64,000 nt of DNA from Cotesia glomerata (GCF_020080835.1 NC_058167.1:248001-312000), one strand, 5' to 3'. Numbered from the stretch's first letter, positions 1 through 11,625 are shown. Numbers and translations are program-made. Notes: generated from the letters alone by a model not told the origin.

Positions 1-96
1 CATTGCTTACTTTTACCGACAAATGATAAAATTGGATATGCTCTTATTAAAACTGTATCAACATCTGAAAAAAGTTCAAAAATAAAAGTATTTTAA
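1..96 (+). CDS. 3' end of an unidentified coding region (partial)
   Basis: The first 31 codons from base 1 read open in frame 1 and end in TAA at 94-96. The peptide has a mixed, protein-like composition (it begins HCLLLPTNDKIGYAL) rather than the low-complexity look of the following bases. It would be the C-terminus of a gene lying mostly outside the window. No domain can be named from so short a piece. It could also be a relic of a mobile element. Confidence 0.3.
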   Translation, partial: HCLLLPTNDKIGYALIKTVSTSEKSSKIKVF

Positions 97-604
97 TTAT
101 AAAGATTTTACGTTTAATTTAATTGCGATTGAACAAAAAATATGCACATCGTGAAAACCATATATTTTGTGTAAAAAACTCTGATCTTTCAGAAAAAAAA
201 GTCAAATTGGATGTACCTTGCACCGCACACCGAGAAAAATCAATTTTTCCACTTTAATTGGATTTCAAAGGGTCTTCTGATGTGTTTATGATAAAATGGA
301 TATTTTCATTCAAAAGCTGAGAATTTTTCCGACAAGATAAGATTTTTCGTGGATTTTAATAAAAAAGTTTTCCTCATCAGAAAAATTAATAAAAAAGTTA
401 AAAAAAAATTTTTGTCAAAATTTCAAAAAATCATAACTCCAGAACCGCTGAATATTAAGGGCTGAAACTTGTAGGGAATTTATTTCTTATTATAGAGAAC
501 ACCTCCATAAATTTTAAACATAATCCGCGAGGGTCGCCCCGTAAAAATGTTCTTATTTGGTGGAATGACCCAAATGTAGAAATAATTTTTTCCCCAATGT
601 ACAG
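97..604. other. AT-rich non-coding stretch
   Basis: No convincing reading frame. The text resembles the A/T-run sequence of the DNA elements at 21.9, 26.0 and 54.4-55.3 kb, including a phrase of the type AATATTAAGGGCTGAAACTT near 450. It is probably old transposon sequence. It separates two short coding-like pieces. Confidence 0.4.
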
Positions 605-763
605 TTGAAACATTTAATATTCACAAAAATTCCGGATCTTCAAGAACCTCTAGCTGCGATTGACGCAAAATTGATTCAGCAAAAAGTAACAATTGTTCAT
701 GACTCAGCTGATGACGTTCATATTGCCTGTATTCATCCGAACAAATATGAATTATTAACTTAA
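605..763 (+). CDS. Putative terminal exon, 52 codons, unidentified
   Basis: A polypyrimidine tract and AG at 603-604 are followed by 52 open codons ending in TAA at 761-763. The peptide contains the run IHPNKYELLT just before the stop and has a coding-like composition. If real it is the last exon of a + strand gene whose earlier exons lie upstream of the window or were lost. I do not recognise the family. Confidence 0.3.
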   Translation: MKHLIFTKIPDLQEPLAAIDAKLIQQKVTIVHDSADDVHIACIHPNKYELLT

Positions 764-894
764 TGTAGCCAACGGGGTAATTGGAAAGAAAACTAAAAGC
801 TGAAAATAACTAGTACTCATAATTATCATGTATATTCTTAGAATATAATAAATATATGAAATTAATTGTATCGTGAAATTTTAACAGAATACTT

Positions 895-990
895 TCCCCC
901 ATGAAAAAAAAAAATAAAAATAATATATATTTCGAAATATATTTTAAATATATTAAAAATCTATAAAAAATATATAAATATATAAAAAAT
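895..990. repeat. AT-rich repeat, inverted partner at about 5905-5985
   Basis: The stretch starting CCCCCATGAAAAAAAAA and running through AATATATTT/AAATATATT words reappears as its reverse complement at 5905-5985, ending TTTTTTTTTCATGGGGG. The two therefore form a distant inverted pair about 5 kb apart, enclosing the CCCGGG element and the 5.7-kb palindrome. They may be ends of a composite element, or two insertions of one family. Confidence 0.45.
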
Positions 991-1383
991 ATATATAATA
1001 GTGTTGCGTAAATACCAAATGTTCGCGCCAGAACACTTGGTAAATTCGCACTCTACTGCATCAGTGGTGCTGCGACTGACGCGCACCCTGATAGTCAACT
1101 CCCCGAGGCAGATAGACGATTACGCGCCAACCGGCACAATTAATCTACACGCGGTGGCTAACTACACGTGCTCAGTATTTATAAAGTGATCATAACGTAA
1201 TTCCAATTACCCACCCGGGAAAAAATGATCAGATCTGATCAGATATGAACAGGCATGAGTGTTCAGGTCTGATCAGATATGAAAAATGACCGGGTCTGAT
1301 CAGACCTGGCCAGGCATGTTCATGTCTGATCAGATCTGTTCATGCCTGACTCGATCAGTTCCATAAAAAAAAAAACAAGATTC

Positions 1384-1452
1384 GTGCCGACGGGGATTCG
1401 AACCATGTACGTTGCGCTCTTCAGACTGATACTTTACCTATTGACCCAATGA
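1384..1452 (-). other. tRNA-like sequence inside the CCCGGG element
   Basis: On the minus strand this reads as a degenerate tRNA: a D-arm-like TTGGGTCAATAGGTAAAG, a middle arm containing CAGTCTGAAGAGCGC, and a perfect B box GGTTCGAATCC before CCGTCGGCAC. The T stem no longer pairs fully and the anticodon stem is poor, so it is not a functional tRNA gene. It is followed by a T-run and ATGGA, exactly as at 45765-45841. Its role may be an internal RNA polymerase III promoter, as in tRNA-derived SINEs. Confidence 0.5.
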
Positions 1453-1573
1453 CTTATCTTAATTCTAGAGTACCTTTCAAACTACTTTAAGTAATTTAAA
1501 TTTTATACATGACTTATCCTTATAGTTAACGGAGTTCTATACTTAATTTATTAATTATTAATAACAAATTATA

Positions 1574-1749
1574 CACAGTAAAAAATTTCGCGTCATAGCA
1601 TCAAAAAATTTTTTGTTAAAAATTTTTATGTTAAATATTTAACACTTTTTTGTGTTGATTTAACAGAATAAATGTTAAATTTACACATAAAAGTGTTAAA
1701 TATTTAACACAAAAATTTTTGACGCAATGATGCAAAATTTTTTACTGTG
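1574..1749. mobile_element. CACAGT-ended MITE, copy 1
   Basis: Terminal inverted repeats CACAGTAAAAAATTT and its reverse AAATTTTTTACTGTG bound a 176-bp segment. The interior is itself largely self-complementary (TTAAATATTTAACAC words). No coding capacity. It is nested in the CCCGGG element. Confidence 0.55.
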
Positions 1750-2405
1750 CATATTAGAGTGATTTATTTGGGACGGCTATGTATTTTTTTCGCTCCATTA
1801 ACATATGGTTCTATGTAAAGTAAATAAAAAAATTTCCTCAAGGTTCATTCCGTAATTATAATTTTATTGTTTTCTTTTAAAATTGAAGTTTTTTTAACTA
1901 AAACGTATAGGAAATGGAGAATTATTTGTGTGTTCTACAATTTAACAGCCTTTGACACTACTGCTATGGACCAAGGCGTAGCTTAAGATAATAACAGACA
2001 CCTTGAAAGGACTTATCGATATCAACTGATATATTTTGGTATTTTCACGCTATCAAACTCAAACTTTTACTAAATAATCTCATTTTTCGCGTATTCAATG
2101 GAACACAGTAAAAAATTTTATGTCATTGCGTCAAAATTCATCGTTAAAAATCATCGTTTTGGCATGGAAAATTAAAAAGTTCATGCTTATATAAGCCGAA
2201 ATTTTTGATGAAAGTCGTACATTTAAAATTTATAAGGGGATAGAAACTGATACGTCATACGGAACAAATTAATTTTAAAAATAGAACTGCAGTCTATAGT
2301 TCGATAAAATTTTTCTTCCAGACTTAAAATATCATTTAAGAGGGTAAATCATGCATGAACAGTTCTTGTCAGCTGATATATGGAGTTTTAATCCTTTTCT
2401 ATTAG

Positions 2406-2788
2406 GCTAGAACAGACATGATCGGACATGGAAAGGTCTGAGCGTATTTAACGCTTCAGACATGAACAGGCATGGACAGGTCTGAGCATATTTAATGCTT
2501 CAGACATGAGCAGGCATGAACAGGCTTGATCAGATCTGATCAGGTCTGAGCGTATTTAATGCTTCAGACATGAAGACATGAGCAGGCATGAACAGGCTTG
2601 ATCAGGTCTGAGCGTATTTAATGCTTCAGACATGAACAGAAATGAGCAGGCATGAACAGGCATGAACAGACATGGACAGGTCTGATCAGGCCTAATTTCA
2701 GGCCTGGTCATACATGAACAGGGCTGATCAGGTCGGATTTCAGGCCTGATCAGATATGAACAGGTCTGATCAGTCCTGATCATTTTTT
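2406..2788. repeat. Ten-base-period self-complementary array
   Basis: Degenerate decamers of the type CAGGCATGAA / CAGGTCTGAT are repeated in step, punctuated by GAGCGTATTTAATGCTTCAGA. A matching array occupies 3803-4119, and an opposite-orientation version is at 44088-44680. Each word nearly equals the reverse complement of its neighbours, so each strand could fold on itself. Confidence 0.6.
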
Positions 2789-2798
2789 CCCGGGTATA

Positions 2799-2989
2799 CA
2801 CAGTAAAAAATTTCGCGTCATAGCGTCAAAAAATTCTGTGTTAAAAATTTTTATGTTAAATATTTAACACTTTTTTGTGTTGATTTAACAGAATAAATGT
2901 TAAATTTACACATAAAAGTGTTAAATATTTAACACAAAAATTTTTAACACTAAGATTTTTGACGCGATGACACAAAAGTTTTTACTGTG
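2799..2989. mobile_element. CACAGT-ended MITE, copy 2
   Basis: Same ends and interior as the 1574-1749 copy, with an extra AACACTAAG-type stretch. It lies at the equivalent place in the second unit of the tandem duplication, so it was probably copied with that unit rather than inserted separately. Confidence 0.5.
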
Positions 2990-3440
2990 TATATTAGAGT
3001 GATTTATTTGGGACGGCTGTGTATTTTTTTCGCTCCATTAACATATGGTTCTATGTAAAGTAAAAAAAAATTTTTTCAAGGTTTATTCCGTAATTATAAT
3101 TTTATTATTTTCTTTTTAAAATTGAAGTTTTTTTTAATTAAAACGTATAGGAAATGAAGAATTATTTGTGTGTTCTACAATTCAGCAGCCTTTGACACTA
3201 CTGCAATGGACTAAGGCGTAGCTTGAAAGACACCAGTAAGGACACCTTGAAAGGACTTATCGCTTATCGATATCAACTGATATATTTTGGTATTTTCATG
3301 CTATCAAATTCAAACTTTTACTAAATAATCTTATTTTTCGCGTATTCAATGGAACACAGTAAAAAATTTTATGTCATTGCGTCAAAATTAATTGTTAAAA
3401 ATCATTGTTTTGGCATGGAAAATTAAAAAGTTCATTCTTA

Positions 3441-3580
3441 AGGTAAAAGCCCCAATATATGATCATGTACCAGTATATGATCACTCCATGTATTTGTATA
3501 TCTATATTCACAAATATAGGTATACAAATACATGGAGTGATCATATACTGGTACATGATCATATATTGGGGCTTTTACCT
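3441..3580. mobile_element. 140-bp perfect-palindrome MITE with TA target duplication
   Basis: Arms 3441-3500 and 3521-3580 are exact 60-bp reverse complements (outer end AGGTAAAAGCCCC). The short centre is nearly self-complementary too. TA flanks both sides (3439-3440, 3581-3582). The sister unit of the tandem duplication shows the empty site CTTATATAAG near 2190, so the insertion limits are certain. TA duplication fits Tc1/mariner-type mobilisation; the mobilising enzyme is not in the window. Confidence 0.85.
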
Positions 3581-4125
3581 TATATAAGCCGAAATTTTTG
3601 ATGAAATTTGTACATTTAAAATTTATAGGGGGATAGAAACTGATGCGTCATACGGAACGTATTAATTTTAAAAATAGAACTGCAGTCTATATTTCGATAA
3701 AATTTTTCTTCCAGACTTAAAATATCATTTAAGAGGGCAAATCATGCATGAACAGTTCTTGTCAGCTGATATATGGAGTTTTAATCCTTATCTATTTTAG
3801 GCTAGATCAGACATGATCAGACATGGACAAGTCTGATCAGGTCTGAGCGTATTTAACGCTTCAGACATGAACAGGCATGGACAGTTCTGATCAGGTCTGA
3901 GCGTATTTAATGCTTCAGACATGAACAGGCATGAACAGACATGAGCAGGTATGAACAGGCTTGATCAGGTCTGAGCGTATTTAACACTTCAGACATGAAC
4001 AGACATGAACAGGCATGGACAGGTCTGATCAGGCCTGATCATACATGAACAGGCCTGATCAGGTCGGATTTCAGCCATGATCAGATATGAACAGGTCTGA
4101 TCAGTCCTGATCATTTTTTCCCGGG

Positions 4126-5670
4126 CAGTGCATCTTGTACAAATCTACTCAACGACTCATCCAGGACAATTCTCCATCATCGGAAATTCAGGTACCAATT
4201 TCGTGTCCTTCATAATAATTTAATAATAATGAATTGTGGCTAATAATAATATTTTATGACGTAACCTCCTTGTTATTTTAATGCCGACATCTAAATATCA
4301 GCTTTCACGTTTCATTCAAATTAGTTTATATCTAATGTTGTATTTTATTCAACCTCATAATCTACAGTCACAAGAGATTACATTTATCATTTTCTCAATC
4401 TTCATAAAATATGACTCATTGTACAATAAATTAATATTCTTTCTTTTTATCAAGTCCTTTGTCCTACCTGGCTTAAGGTGATATCACCTCTCACCAGGAA
4501 TGCATTCACATTTATAGATTCTTTTTCTGTGACTGCAAATTATCAGTTCAGTTGGCATCTTACTTTCACTCGTGCTCATCGCTCGTATCATCGCTCGTAA
4601 TAATTATTGTCGCGTCATTAATATTTATTGACTGTGATAAAATAATAATATAACAAATTGATGTACTTAAGTTACTCTGAGCTCATAATTAGAATATTGT
4701 TAGAATTAATCAATTCAACGCTCTTATCAAATTTCAAATTGATATTTGTGCATGGTGCCAACATATTAATAACTCGTTATTGTATTTTAATTACAGTATT
4801 TTCATATACCTTATTAATAATAATTTCATACTATTTAATTAAATATTTACCATAAATCACAAAGTTAATACACACTAGTTATTAAGAATCAAATGTGTTC
4901 ATAAAGTTATCTGTGATATTTTACTGAATAAATAATAAAACCACGAATGAGTGCCCACCTTTCAACACCCAGATCCGGTATAAATAAATAATTAATGATA
5001 AATAAATTTACAAATAGTGAATAATTACAGAAAGAGCGGAAAAGCGGGGATCAGGTTTAGGGTTGGATATCTCAATTAAAACGCGTAATTTATTATCAAA
5101 AATAACACTAGTAATTTATTTACATTAATTACACTCAATATTTAATATTTTTAATAGCGGATTGTTAAGATAAAAGCGGATTTGTAAATTACAGCGTGGG
5201 TTGCAAAAGCGAAGCCGGTTGACACGTGGTTGAACACTTTGCCGGCACTGAAAAAGCGGTGAAATAAATGCACTGATAACACAATTTACCTATAACAAAT
5301 TAAAGCGAATTATTAGCGGTTAATTTAAGCGGTTTAAATTATAAAATTAGCAAAATGCGGTTTATTAACAAAAAGCGAAAGTAAAGAAATACTAATGGCG
5401 ACTTGATGCAGCGAAAGCGTAGAAGCGAAAGATAATAACAATAGTCCGTCTTCTTCCTCGTTGAGTTGGGGAAGAAGGCTATTGCGCATGTCTAGTGGGA
5501 GCGATCAGCCAATAAAGCGGTCGATTCATGACGTGATCGAGAGGCTGATTTTCTATTGGCGGTTCGATTTTTGCGGGAACTAGCGGTGGACAGGTGCGTC
5601 TCTTGAATTTGGGAGTCCCCCAGGAGCGAGTTAATCGCTACTGGGCCTTGTTCACCGAACAAATAGATAT
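4126..5670. other. No gene seen; GCGG-word-rich stretch and a possible donor
   Basis: Mostly AT-rich sequence without supported coding regions. From about 5030 to 5500 short words such as AAAGCGG and AGCGGTT recur irregularly. Bases 5440-5600 are richer in G+C, and ACAGGTGCGT at about 5591 would make a strong splice donor. This could be a promoter and first exon for the gene fragments downstream, but nothing else confirms that. Confidence 0.3.
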
Positions 5671-5864
5671 ATTTTTAATAACTAACTTTTGGCCGATTTT
5701 CATATACATTTTATATATTTTAGATATATTCAAGATATATTTTAAAATACATAAAAAATACATAGCTAAAAATATAAAAAAAATATATTTTGAATATATA
5801 TTTTATGTATTTGAAATATATAAAATATATATGAAAATCGGCCTAAAATTAGTTATTAAAAATA
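5671..5864. repeat. Large AT-rich palindrome
   Basis: AACTTTTGGCCGATTTTCATAT on the left (read in part) is mirrored by ATGAAAATCGGCC followed by TAAAATTAGTTATT on the right. The interior is imperfectly self-complementary AATATATTTT text. It could extrude as a hairpin of about 95 bp per arm. It gives a spurious 103-codon open frame, which I do not accept as a gene. Confidence 0.6.
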
Positions 5865-6538
5865 TATTTATTATACATATTTTTTATATATTTATATATT
5901 TTTAATAGATTTTTAATATATATAAAATATATTTTTTATATATTTCGAAATACATATTATTTAGATTTTTTTTTCATGGGGGTTACATAAATACAAGTCA
6001 TAGTAATAAAAAAAAATAAAATGAAATAATAATATAAAATCAAATTTTTATAATAAAAATATTAAAAACCAAGTAAATAGATCCTTAAAACTTATATACT
6101 AATTATATCCAAACATAGTTGCGTAATATGTAATATCTGAAAATAATAATGAAGCAATAAACAAAAAATCAACATTGTAGATTGGTAGAAATGAAGTTCG
6201 GTAAGTTAAACAGAGAGTGATTTAGTACCAACTGCAACCTCACTACAGTAAAATATTATTACACTTAGTTATTAAAAGTAACTTTTGATAATTATTAATT
6301 AACAAAAATATATTAAAAATAACTGCAGATTTATTTTTCTATTTGTAGAAAAAAAAAATTTTTTATAAAATTGTTAAATTACAATTTTATATGTACATCC
6401 ACAGATTCGGTAGAATCTGGTGCCAAGTCCCGTTCAAACGGAGCGCCAGACTACCGAGTGTGTATATACCGTAAGCAGAACGGTTTTTTGAGGTTGCATA
6501 ATTTTATTAATTTTACAGACCTTTTTTTCCTTCAAGAA

Positions 6539-6638
6539 NNNNNNNNNNNNNNNNNNNNNNNNNNNNNNNNNNNNNNNNNNNNNNNNNNNNNNNNNNNNNN
6601 NNNNNNNNNNNNNNNNNNNNNNNNNNNNNNNNNNNNNN
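6539..6638. other. Assembly gap (100 N)
   Basis: Exactly 100 undetermined bases. A (TAA)n microsatellite of about 50 bases begins at its right edge, which probably caused the break. Confidence 0.99.
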
Positions 6639-6642
6639 TAAC

Positions 6643-6689
<47 letters not shown>

Positions 6690-6690
6690 T
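6639..6690. repeat. (TAA)n microsatellite
   Basis: Nearly uninterrupted ATA/TAA triplets next to the assembly gap. True length unknown because it abuts the gap. Confidence 0.9.
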
Positions 6691-6691
6691 T

Positions 6692-7421
6692 TTACTTAGA
6701 TCTCATTTTTTTCCACTGATCTATTGGCTCATCACGAGATCTCTGAAACTATAAGACCGATTGACTTGAAATTTGGTAGGGGTATTCCTCACGTGGTGTA
6801 TAGGTCAGCTGAGAACGGATTTTACGTAATTATACCCATAATGGGTAGTGCGGGGGCGTTAAAAATATTACAGAATTTGAAACTTTAAATCGATAGCTTT
6901 TCTACAGGTTTAAAACTCGGCACAGTTATTATTTTTGTAATTTTGAGGTCAATAGAGGACAAATTTGACGAAATGAAGGCTGTGAGGGTGTCAATTGAGA
7001 TAAGGCCATTCGGAATGGAGGAAGATTTTAATTAATATATAGATTTAGATAGTCTAGGATGGTCACAGGACGGTTCAGGATGGTTAGAAATAATGGTTAA
7101 GATGAACCAAGAATCGACCGAGACCAACTGAGAACCGGCCGAAATCAACCGAGAATCGACCGAGAGCAGCCGAGATCATTCAGGTTGGCCATAAAAGGCT
7201 TTAGGATAATCACGGATAGTCTATGATAATTAAGGATTTTTAAGGATGCTCGAAGATGATTAGGAATGAACACTGAAAAGAGATTGCGGGAGTCTTAAAT
7301 ATGAAAAATGTTGTAATTGTTTTAATCATAGTTTATAACTAATAGCTCTGAGCTAGAGATAATGAAATTCAAACTTTATTCCTTTTTACGCCACGCGAAA
7401 CGGGCGGGAGACAGCTAGTAA
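6692..7421 (+). mobile_element. Helitron-like non-autonomous element (3' end)
   Basis: The right end reads CACGCGAAACGGGCGGGAGA then CAGCTAG, a GC-rich hairpin-prone tail and CTAG as in insect Helitrons. The body holds phrases common in such elements, e.g. GACTTGAAATTTGGTAGG. No Rep or helicase reading frame is visible. The left limit is uncertain. Confidence 0.45.
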
Positions 7422-7994
7422 TAAATATTTACTTATTTTTTTTTTTTTTTTAATATTTTAAAACTTGCTTACATGTAATAGTTTGATACAATTTATAAAC
7501 ATTTACTCTGTTTATTTTATAGATTCAGTTGAGTGATGTTTACCATTCACAGCTGATCATATTTCACCTCAGAAGAGATAATATAGTAATTATTCCTTTG
7601 CTTATAACCGTATAAAAACTAAAGGTTCAAGTTTTTAGATATTTGAAAAATCCAAATTTGTAGAATTATATTAACTATTTTAATTTAAAACAATATCTTT
7701 TATACTTTGGATTTATTTAAAATATCGATTTGTTCCTGGTATGTGTAGATTTTTAATTTTTATATTAATATCTAGGGTATACCAAGTTTATTCATATTGT
7801 TAAATTCGACGAGCTACGAATTGTACAAAAAAATTTGGCAAGAACTGTTGATCCGTTTGCCAACGATAAGACATAATTTAAAAAAAATTGTCTGTGATTG
7901 TCACATTCCGTTGATCACAGCTACAACAGAAGTTCTCCCCTTTGTTGAATTAAAAGAAAATTGGATCCATTGTATCAAGGTATGTAAATTTATA

Positions 7995-8292
7995 CACTAA
8001 AAATTTTTGGGTAATAATGGATCCGAGGATTTTACACGACCGTCCAAATTTAAAATGACGGTGTGAAATTTTTTAAAAAAATTTAAAAGAAAATTATTTT
8101 GAAGAATTTAAAAAAATGTTACAGAAAGTCATCAAATTAATTAAACAATTTTTAAGTAGTAGCACATTTTAAAATTCATTTAATAATTTACGAAATGAAT
8201 AATACACTATCGTCACTATAAATTTACACAATTAAAAATTTTCACACGGAGGCATTTACACTACACCCAGTCCAAACATTTTTATACAGTGT
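7995..8292. mobile_element. MITE in intron of copy A
   Basis: The left CACTAAAAATTTTTGGGTAA and the right CCAAACATTTTTATACAGTG form imperfect inverted ends. The interior holds AAATGACGGTGTGAAATTT. The same family recurs at 8715-9079. Confidence 0.5.
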
Positions 8293-8714
8293 ATGTTACT
8301 ACAAAAATAAAACACTTTTGAAATAATAATATAATTTAATTTTTTATACAGCTTTTGGCTATAAAATGGAAAACTTTTGACTTGGAGGATTCTAATGATG
8401 AAATTCTTAAATGTACTTTTTTAATTCCTACGTTACCTGCTAATCAGTTCAAAAATGCAATTCAAGAAATTGAAGCAATAATTGATGATAATCAAGAAAA
8501 ATATAATATTTGTCTTGAAAAATTACAGTCATTTATCAAGTTCATTAAATTATGGTGGCAGCCTACAGCTGAATCCATATCATTCTCAAACAATCAAAAT
8601 GATTCTATTGATATTTCTGAATATTTTGATCGGCATTTAGGGAGCAAAATGGGATCATTGTCACCTAATATTTTTCTTTTTTCTGGTAAGAAAATAAAGA
8701 TTGTTCTATGAATG

Positions 8715-9079
8715 CACTGTAAAAAATTTTCGTGTAATAATGGATGCCGAAAAGTTTATACTACCATTTTTAACCGAAATGACGATATGAAATTTTTCTA
8801 AGAATTAAATTTTGAAGAAAATTGTTTTAGAGAAAATTATCATAAAGAATTATTATAAAGTAATTTTTAAAGAATTTTAAATTAAATTCAAGAAAATTGT
8901 TTTAGAAAATCTCAAAAAAATTATTTCCAAAAATATTAAAACATTTTATAGAAAATTATCAAATTGTTAAGTAGTCGCACATTTCAAAATTCATTTAATA
9001 ATTTACGAAATTTACACAGTTAAAAATTTTTATACCGAGGCGTTTACACTACACCGAGTCCAAAAATTTTTTTACAGTG
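8715..9079. mobile_element. Second MITE of the same family in the next intron
   Basis: Ends CACTGTAAAAAATTTTCGTG and CCAAAAATTTTTTTACAGTG are inverted repeats. Interior phrases (AATAATGGATGCCG, GAAATGACGATATG) parallel the 7995-8292 copy. Two insertions of one family in adjacent introns of the same gene. Confidence 0.6.
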
Positions 9080-9865
9080 TATATTGTAAATAAGTTTGTA
9101 ACTAATAAAATTGATGTAAAATTTTAATAGAAAGAGTAAATAAAATTTGTGAAAAATCAAATGAAATGTGTATAAAAATGGATAGAGGTTGTAAGTTCGA
9201 ATTATATGAAAAAAGTTCTTTTATCAAAATTGATTCAAGAATCTTACAACTTCTGAAATTATTAGAAGAAGGACAAATTTCGTTGAAGTATTACCTTCAA
9301 CATGCCATAACACCTGAAATCCAAAGATTGATACTGAAAATCTTAGAAGGCCCACAATGTAAATATACATCAGATTAAAAATATAGGGGCGTATGAAAAA
9401 CTTTTTGTCTCAGAGCATATAATTACATTCATTAATTAATTTTACTGGACTAAAAAATTTTTTAACTGAATTCAAGATAAAAAATTTTTTCAAATATGTA
9501 TTTTTACTTATATATTTTTTCGTTCTAAATGAAGTATAATTCACATTTACCTTTTCGTGAAGAAAATTAAAAATTTTCAAAAGTTAAATATTAATTTCAT
9601 TAAATTTTTTTTTTATCAATACAACAATCAAAATTAGAATTTTTATTTATATGCCCCTATTATTGTTATTAAAAAATTATGGTAAATAAAACTATTTTAA
9701 TCTAAAATAAAAATATTCATTCCAGATGATGGAGATGATGGGAAATTGTTCGAGTTAACAAATGAAAATTCGCCATTCTCTACTGATTAAGATAATAATT
9801 ATTTTGAAAAATTATATTGTTAATTTAAAAAGTTAAAATGATTTTGTAACTTAAATATACATATG

Positions 9866-11625
9866 TACTCGCCTTGCAAGGACTGAAAGAAAGAACACAA
9901 AGTATTTATGACATTGGGACCAAAAAGGCGATTTCAAAACGCCTTGTGTTGCAAGAGTTTGGATTGGTAACTGAAAGCAGCTCCAATTATTCTCTGGCAG
10001 GAGTAAGTCTCGCCGAAGGCGGAATGATTAAACAACGAAGGCTGCCAGATCACCTGCAAAATTTTACCGAGAGGATAGGATTAAGTTCAACGTACTACCT
10101 GAAGACACGGTATCTCTGAGACACTGGTCGCCGATGAATAAGCACCTGAATTAATACGAGAATACCAAGTACAATTTTTAGAACTCAACGCCGTCGCTGT
10201 TCAGCTGACACTACAGGGCTTTAGTATTTTTTGGCAAATAGAGTCTACGGAGTCTGTAGACAATGTGTTTGAGCTCAAGAGCCGCTATGGGATTCCAATG
10301 ATCAGCCAATTCGCGGAACTAGTCAATAGGGAGATGTTCTGGGTTGTCACGGAAGTCTGCTTTGAACACAACCTTGTCAGGCGTAGTAAAATAATAATAA
10401 AATTATTTATTAAAATAACTCGAGAGTGCAAAGAGTGTAAAAACTTCAATTCAATGTTTGCGATAATATCTGGGCTTAGTCATGGAGCTGTCTCACGTTT
10501 GAAAACTTCTTGGGCGAAACTGGCGAGTAAATATCAACGATTGTTCAGTGATTTACAAGAATTGATAGATCCGAGCAGAAATATGAGCAAGTGTCGTCAG
10601 TTGATAGCATCTGAGCAAACACAGCCACCGATAATTCCATTCTACCCGGTGGTGAAGAAAGACTTGACATTTATTCATCTGGAAAATGATTCTCGGGTGG
10701 AGAACTTGGTAAATTTTGAAAAACTGGGAAGATTGCTAAAGAAGTGAAAATGCTGACCAACATATGCTCTTCGCCGTATGATTTATTGATGATGTTGGAG
10801 CGTGGTGGACAACATCCGAGCTCGGCCATGGTTGCTCTCAACCAGATGACAACTGGAAATCAGGGTGGACAGACCGCGACGGTTAAACGTAGAAAGAAGT
10901 CTGCTGCTGCTCCGAATCCCAAGAAAATGTTTTAGGAAGCTCAAATGGTGTGACGGGTCAAGGCCTATTTGACGAATATAAAGATAATTACTGATGAAGA
11001 ACGATTACACGGGCTGTCAGTCGATTATGAACCTCATACGGGCGCGTTTGATGTTGCCGCGGCTGTTCCACTGTCAGGAGGTCGAGGCAGGCGGCATCCT
11101 TCACCCACGCTTTCTACTACTAGTAGTGCCAGTAGTACTAGTGAAGGCAGAAAAAGTATATAAAGTACGAAATTCGGAGCAGCATCACCCCAAGCGGAGC
11201 GAAAAATTCTCACACTGTCAGATCCCCATAAAACTCGACTGTATCAACCAAAGCACTGTTCAGCGCTTCCAGTCTCAGGTCTGGCTTTACACTCAAGCGG
11301 ACTAGAACCAACTGGAGCACCCAGAAGAGTGGGCTCAGGAAGACTAATGCCAATGCATGAAAGGTCACACAGTGATACACCATTTGGATAACCGCCACCG
11401 GTGGATCTTAGCGCGTAGAGCAGCAGTGTCACTAGTCTTAGTAACCTCCAGCCTTTAAGAAAGACACTGACTAGTGGTTTGGTGACGAGCAGTGACAGTG
11501 GTCACAGCACACAGTTGGATAGCCAGAGCGGGAGCAGCGTCGAAGTTGGTGAGAGCCCTCCACCGCCCCAGAGACGGCATTCATCCATGCAAGATGACGA
11601 CGAAGCTCAAATGTCAGCAGTATAA
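9866..11625 (+). pseudogene. Processed pseudogene of a PDZ-GEF / RapGEF2-like gene
   Basis: The parent type is a Rap guanine-nucleotide exchange factor of the PDZ-GEF family (Drosophila Gef26/dizzy, vertebrate RAPGEF2), which activates Rap GTPases at the membrane. The copied part starts in the Ras-association region (KQRRLPDHLQNFTERIGLSS), runs through the RasGEF catalytic domain (FELKSRYGIPMISQFAELVN; NFNSMFAIISGLSHGAVSRL; SEQTQPPIIPFYPVVKKDLT) and on into the Ser/Pro-rich tail ending near SPPPPQRRHSSMQDDDEAQ. No introns are present over 1.7 kb, where the parent should have several. The frame breaks repeatedly: a frameshift near 10115 followed by TAA at about 10132, a break at 10745, and further shifts and stops between 10940 and 11430. 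It is therefore a decayed retrocopy, 5'-truncated, lying between the two MULE-derived copies. No clear poly(A) tail remains. Confidence 0.88.

Larger units (their letters stand above)
1214..4125. mobile_element. CCCGGG-bounded non-autonomous element with partial tandem duplication
   Basis: The left end reads CCCGGGAAAAAATGATCAG. The same end occurs reversed at 2776-2794 and at the right limit, 4107-4125. No protein is encoded. Inside are degenerate arrays of ten-base words of the form CTGATCAGAC/TGAACAGGCA, a tRNA-like block near the left end and CACAGT-ended MITEs. The same end sequences recur at 44075-46010, so this is a dispersed family. The segment 1571-2795 is repeated as 2796-4125, which explains the extra internal end at 2794. 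Confidence 0.65.
1571..4125. repeat. Two-unit tandem duplication (about 1.2 kb unit)
   Basis: ATACACAGTAAAAAATTT at 1571 recurs at 2796 (offset 1225). From there both units run in parallel: the CACAGT MITE, a CATTAACATATGG segment, the TTTGACACTACTGC segment, the word GAACAGTTCTTGTCAGC and a terminal array of TCAGACATGAACAGG words. Unit 2 differs chiefly by the palindromic insertion at 3441-3580 and by array length. Unequal crossing-over or rolling-circle copying could make it. Confidence 0.7.
7776..9790 (+). pseudogene. MULE-transposase-derived gene fragment, copy A (4 exons)
   Basis: Four exons with consensus splice sites read through in one frame: 7776-7979, 8352-8685, 9131-9358 and 9726-9790 (TAA at 9788). 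The first exon aligns along its length with the minus-strand copy B: its start GIPSLFILLNS parallels GITALYVICSE. This matches the core of MULE transposases around the second catalytic Asp and the CxxH-like site, though those motifs are degraded (CDCH and NWIHC). Exon positions and phases match copy B, so the two arose by duplication of an intron-containing gene. No FLYWCH or DGTF segment was found upstream, which contains a gap and a Helitron, and the RING end is absent. It could be a domesticated gene or a relic. Confidence 0.55.

Noticed and set aside
5594..5905. 103-codon open frame rich in Ile/Tyr/Lys
   Set aside because: Produced by the AT-rich palindrome at 5671-5864; no coding composition or splice context.
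6404..6470. Possible 67-base exon between CACAG and GTAAGC left of the gap
   Set aside because: Splice-like borders are good but no frame or homology could be tied to neighbouring exons.
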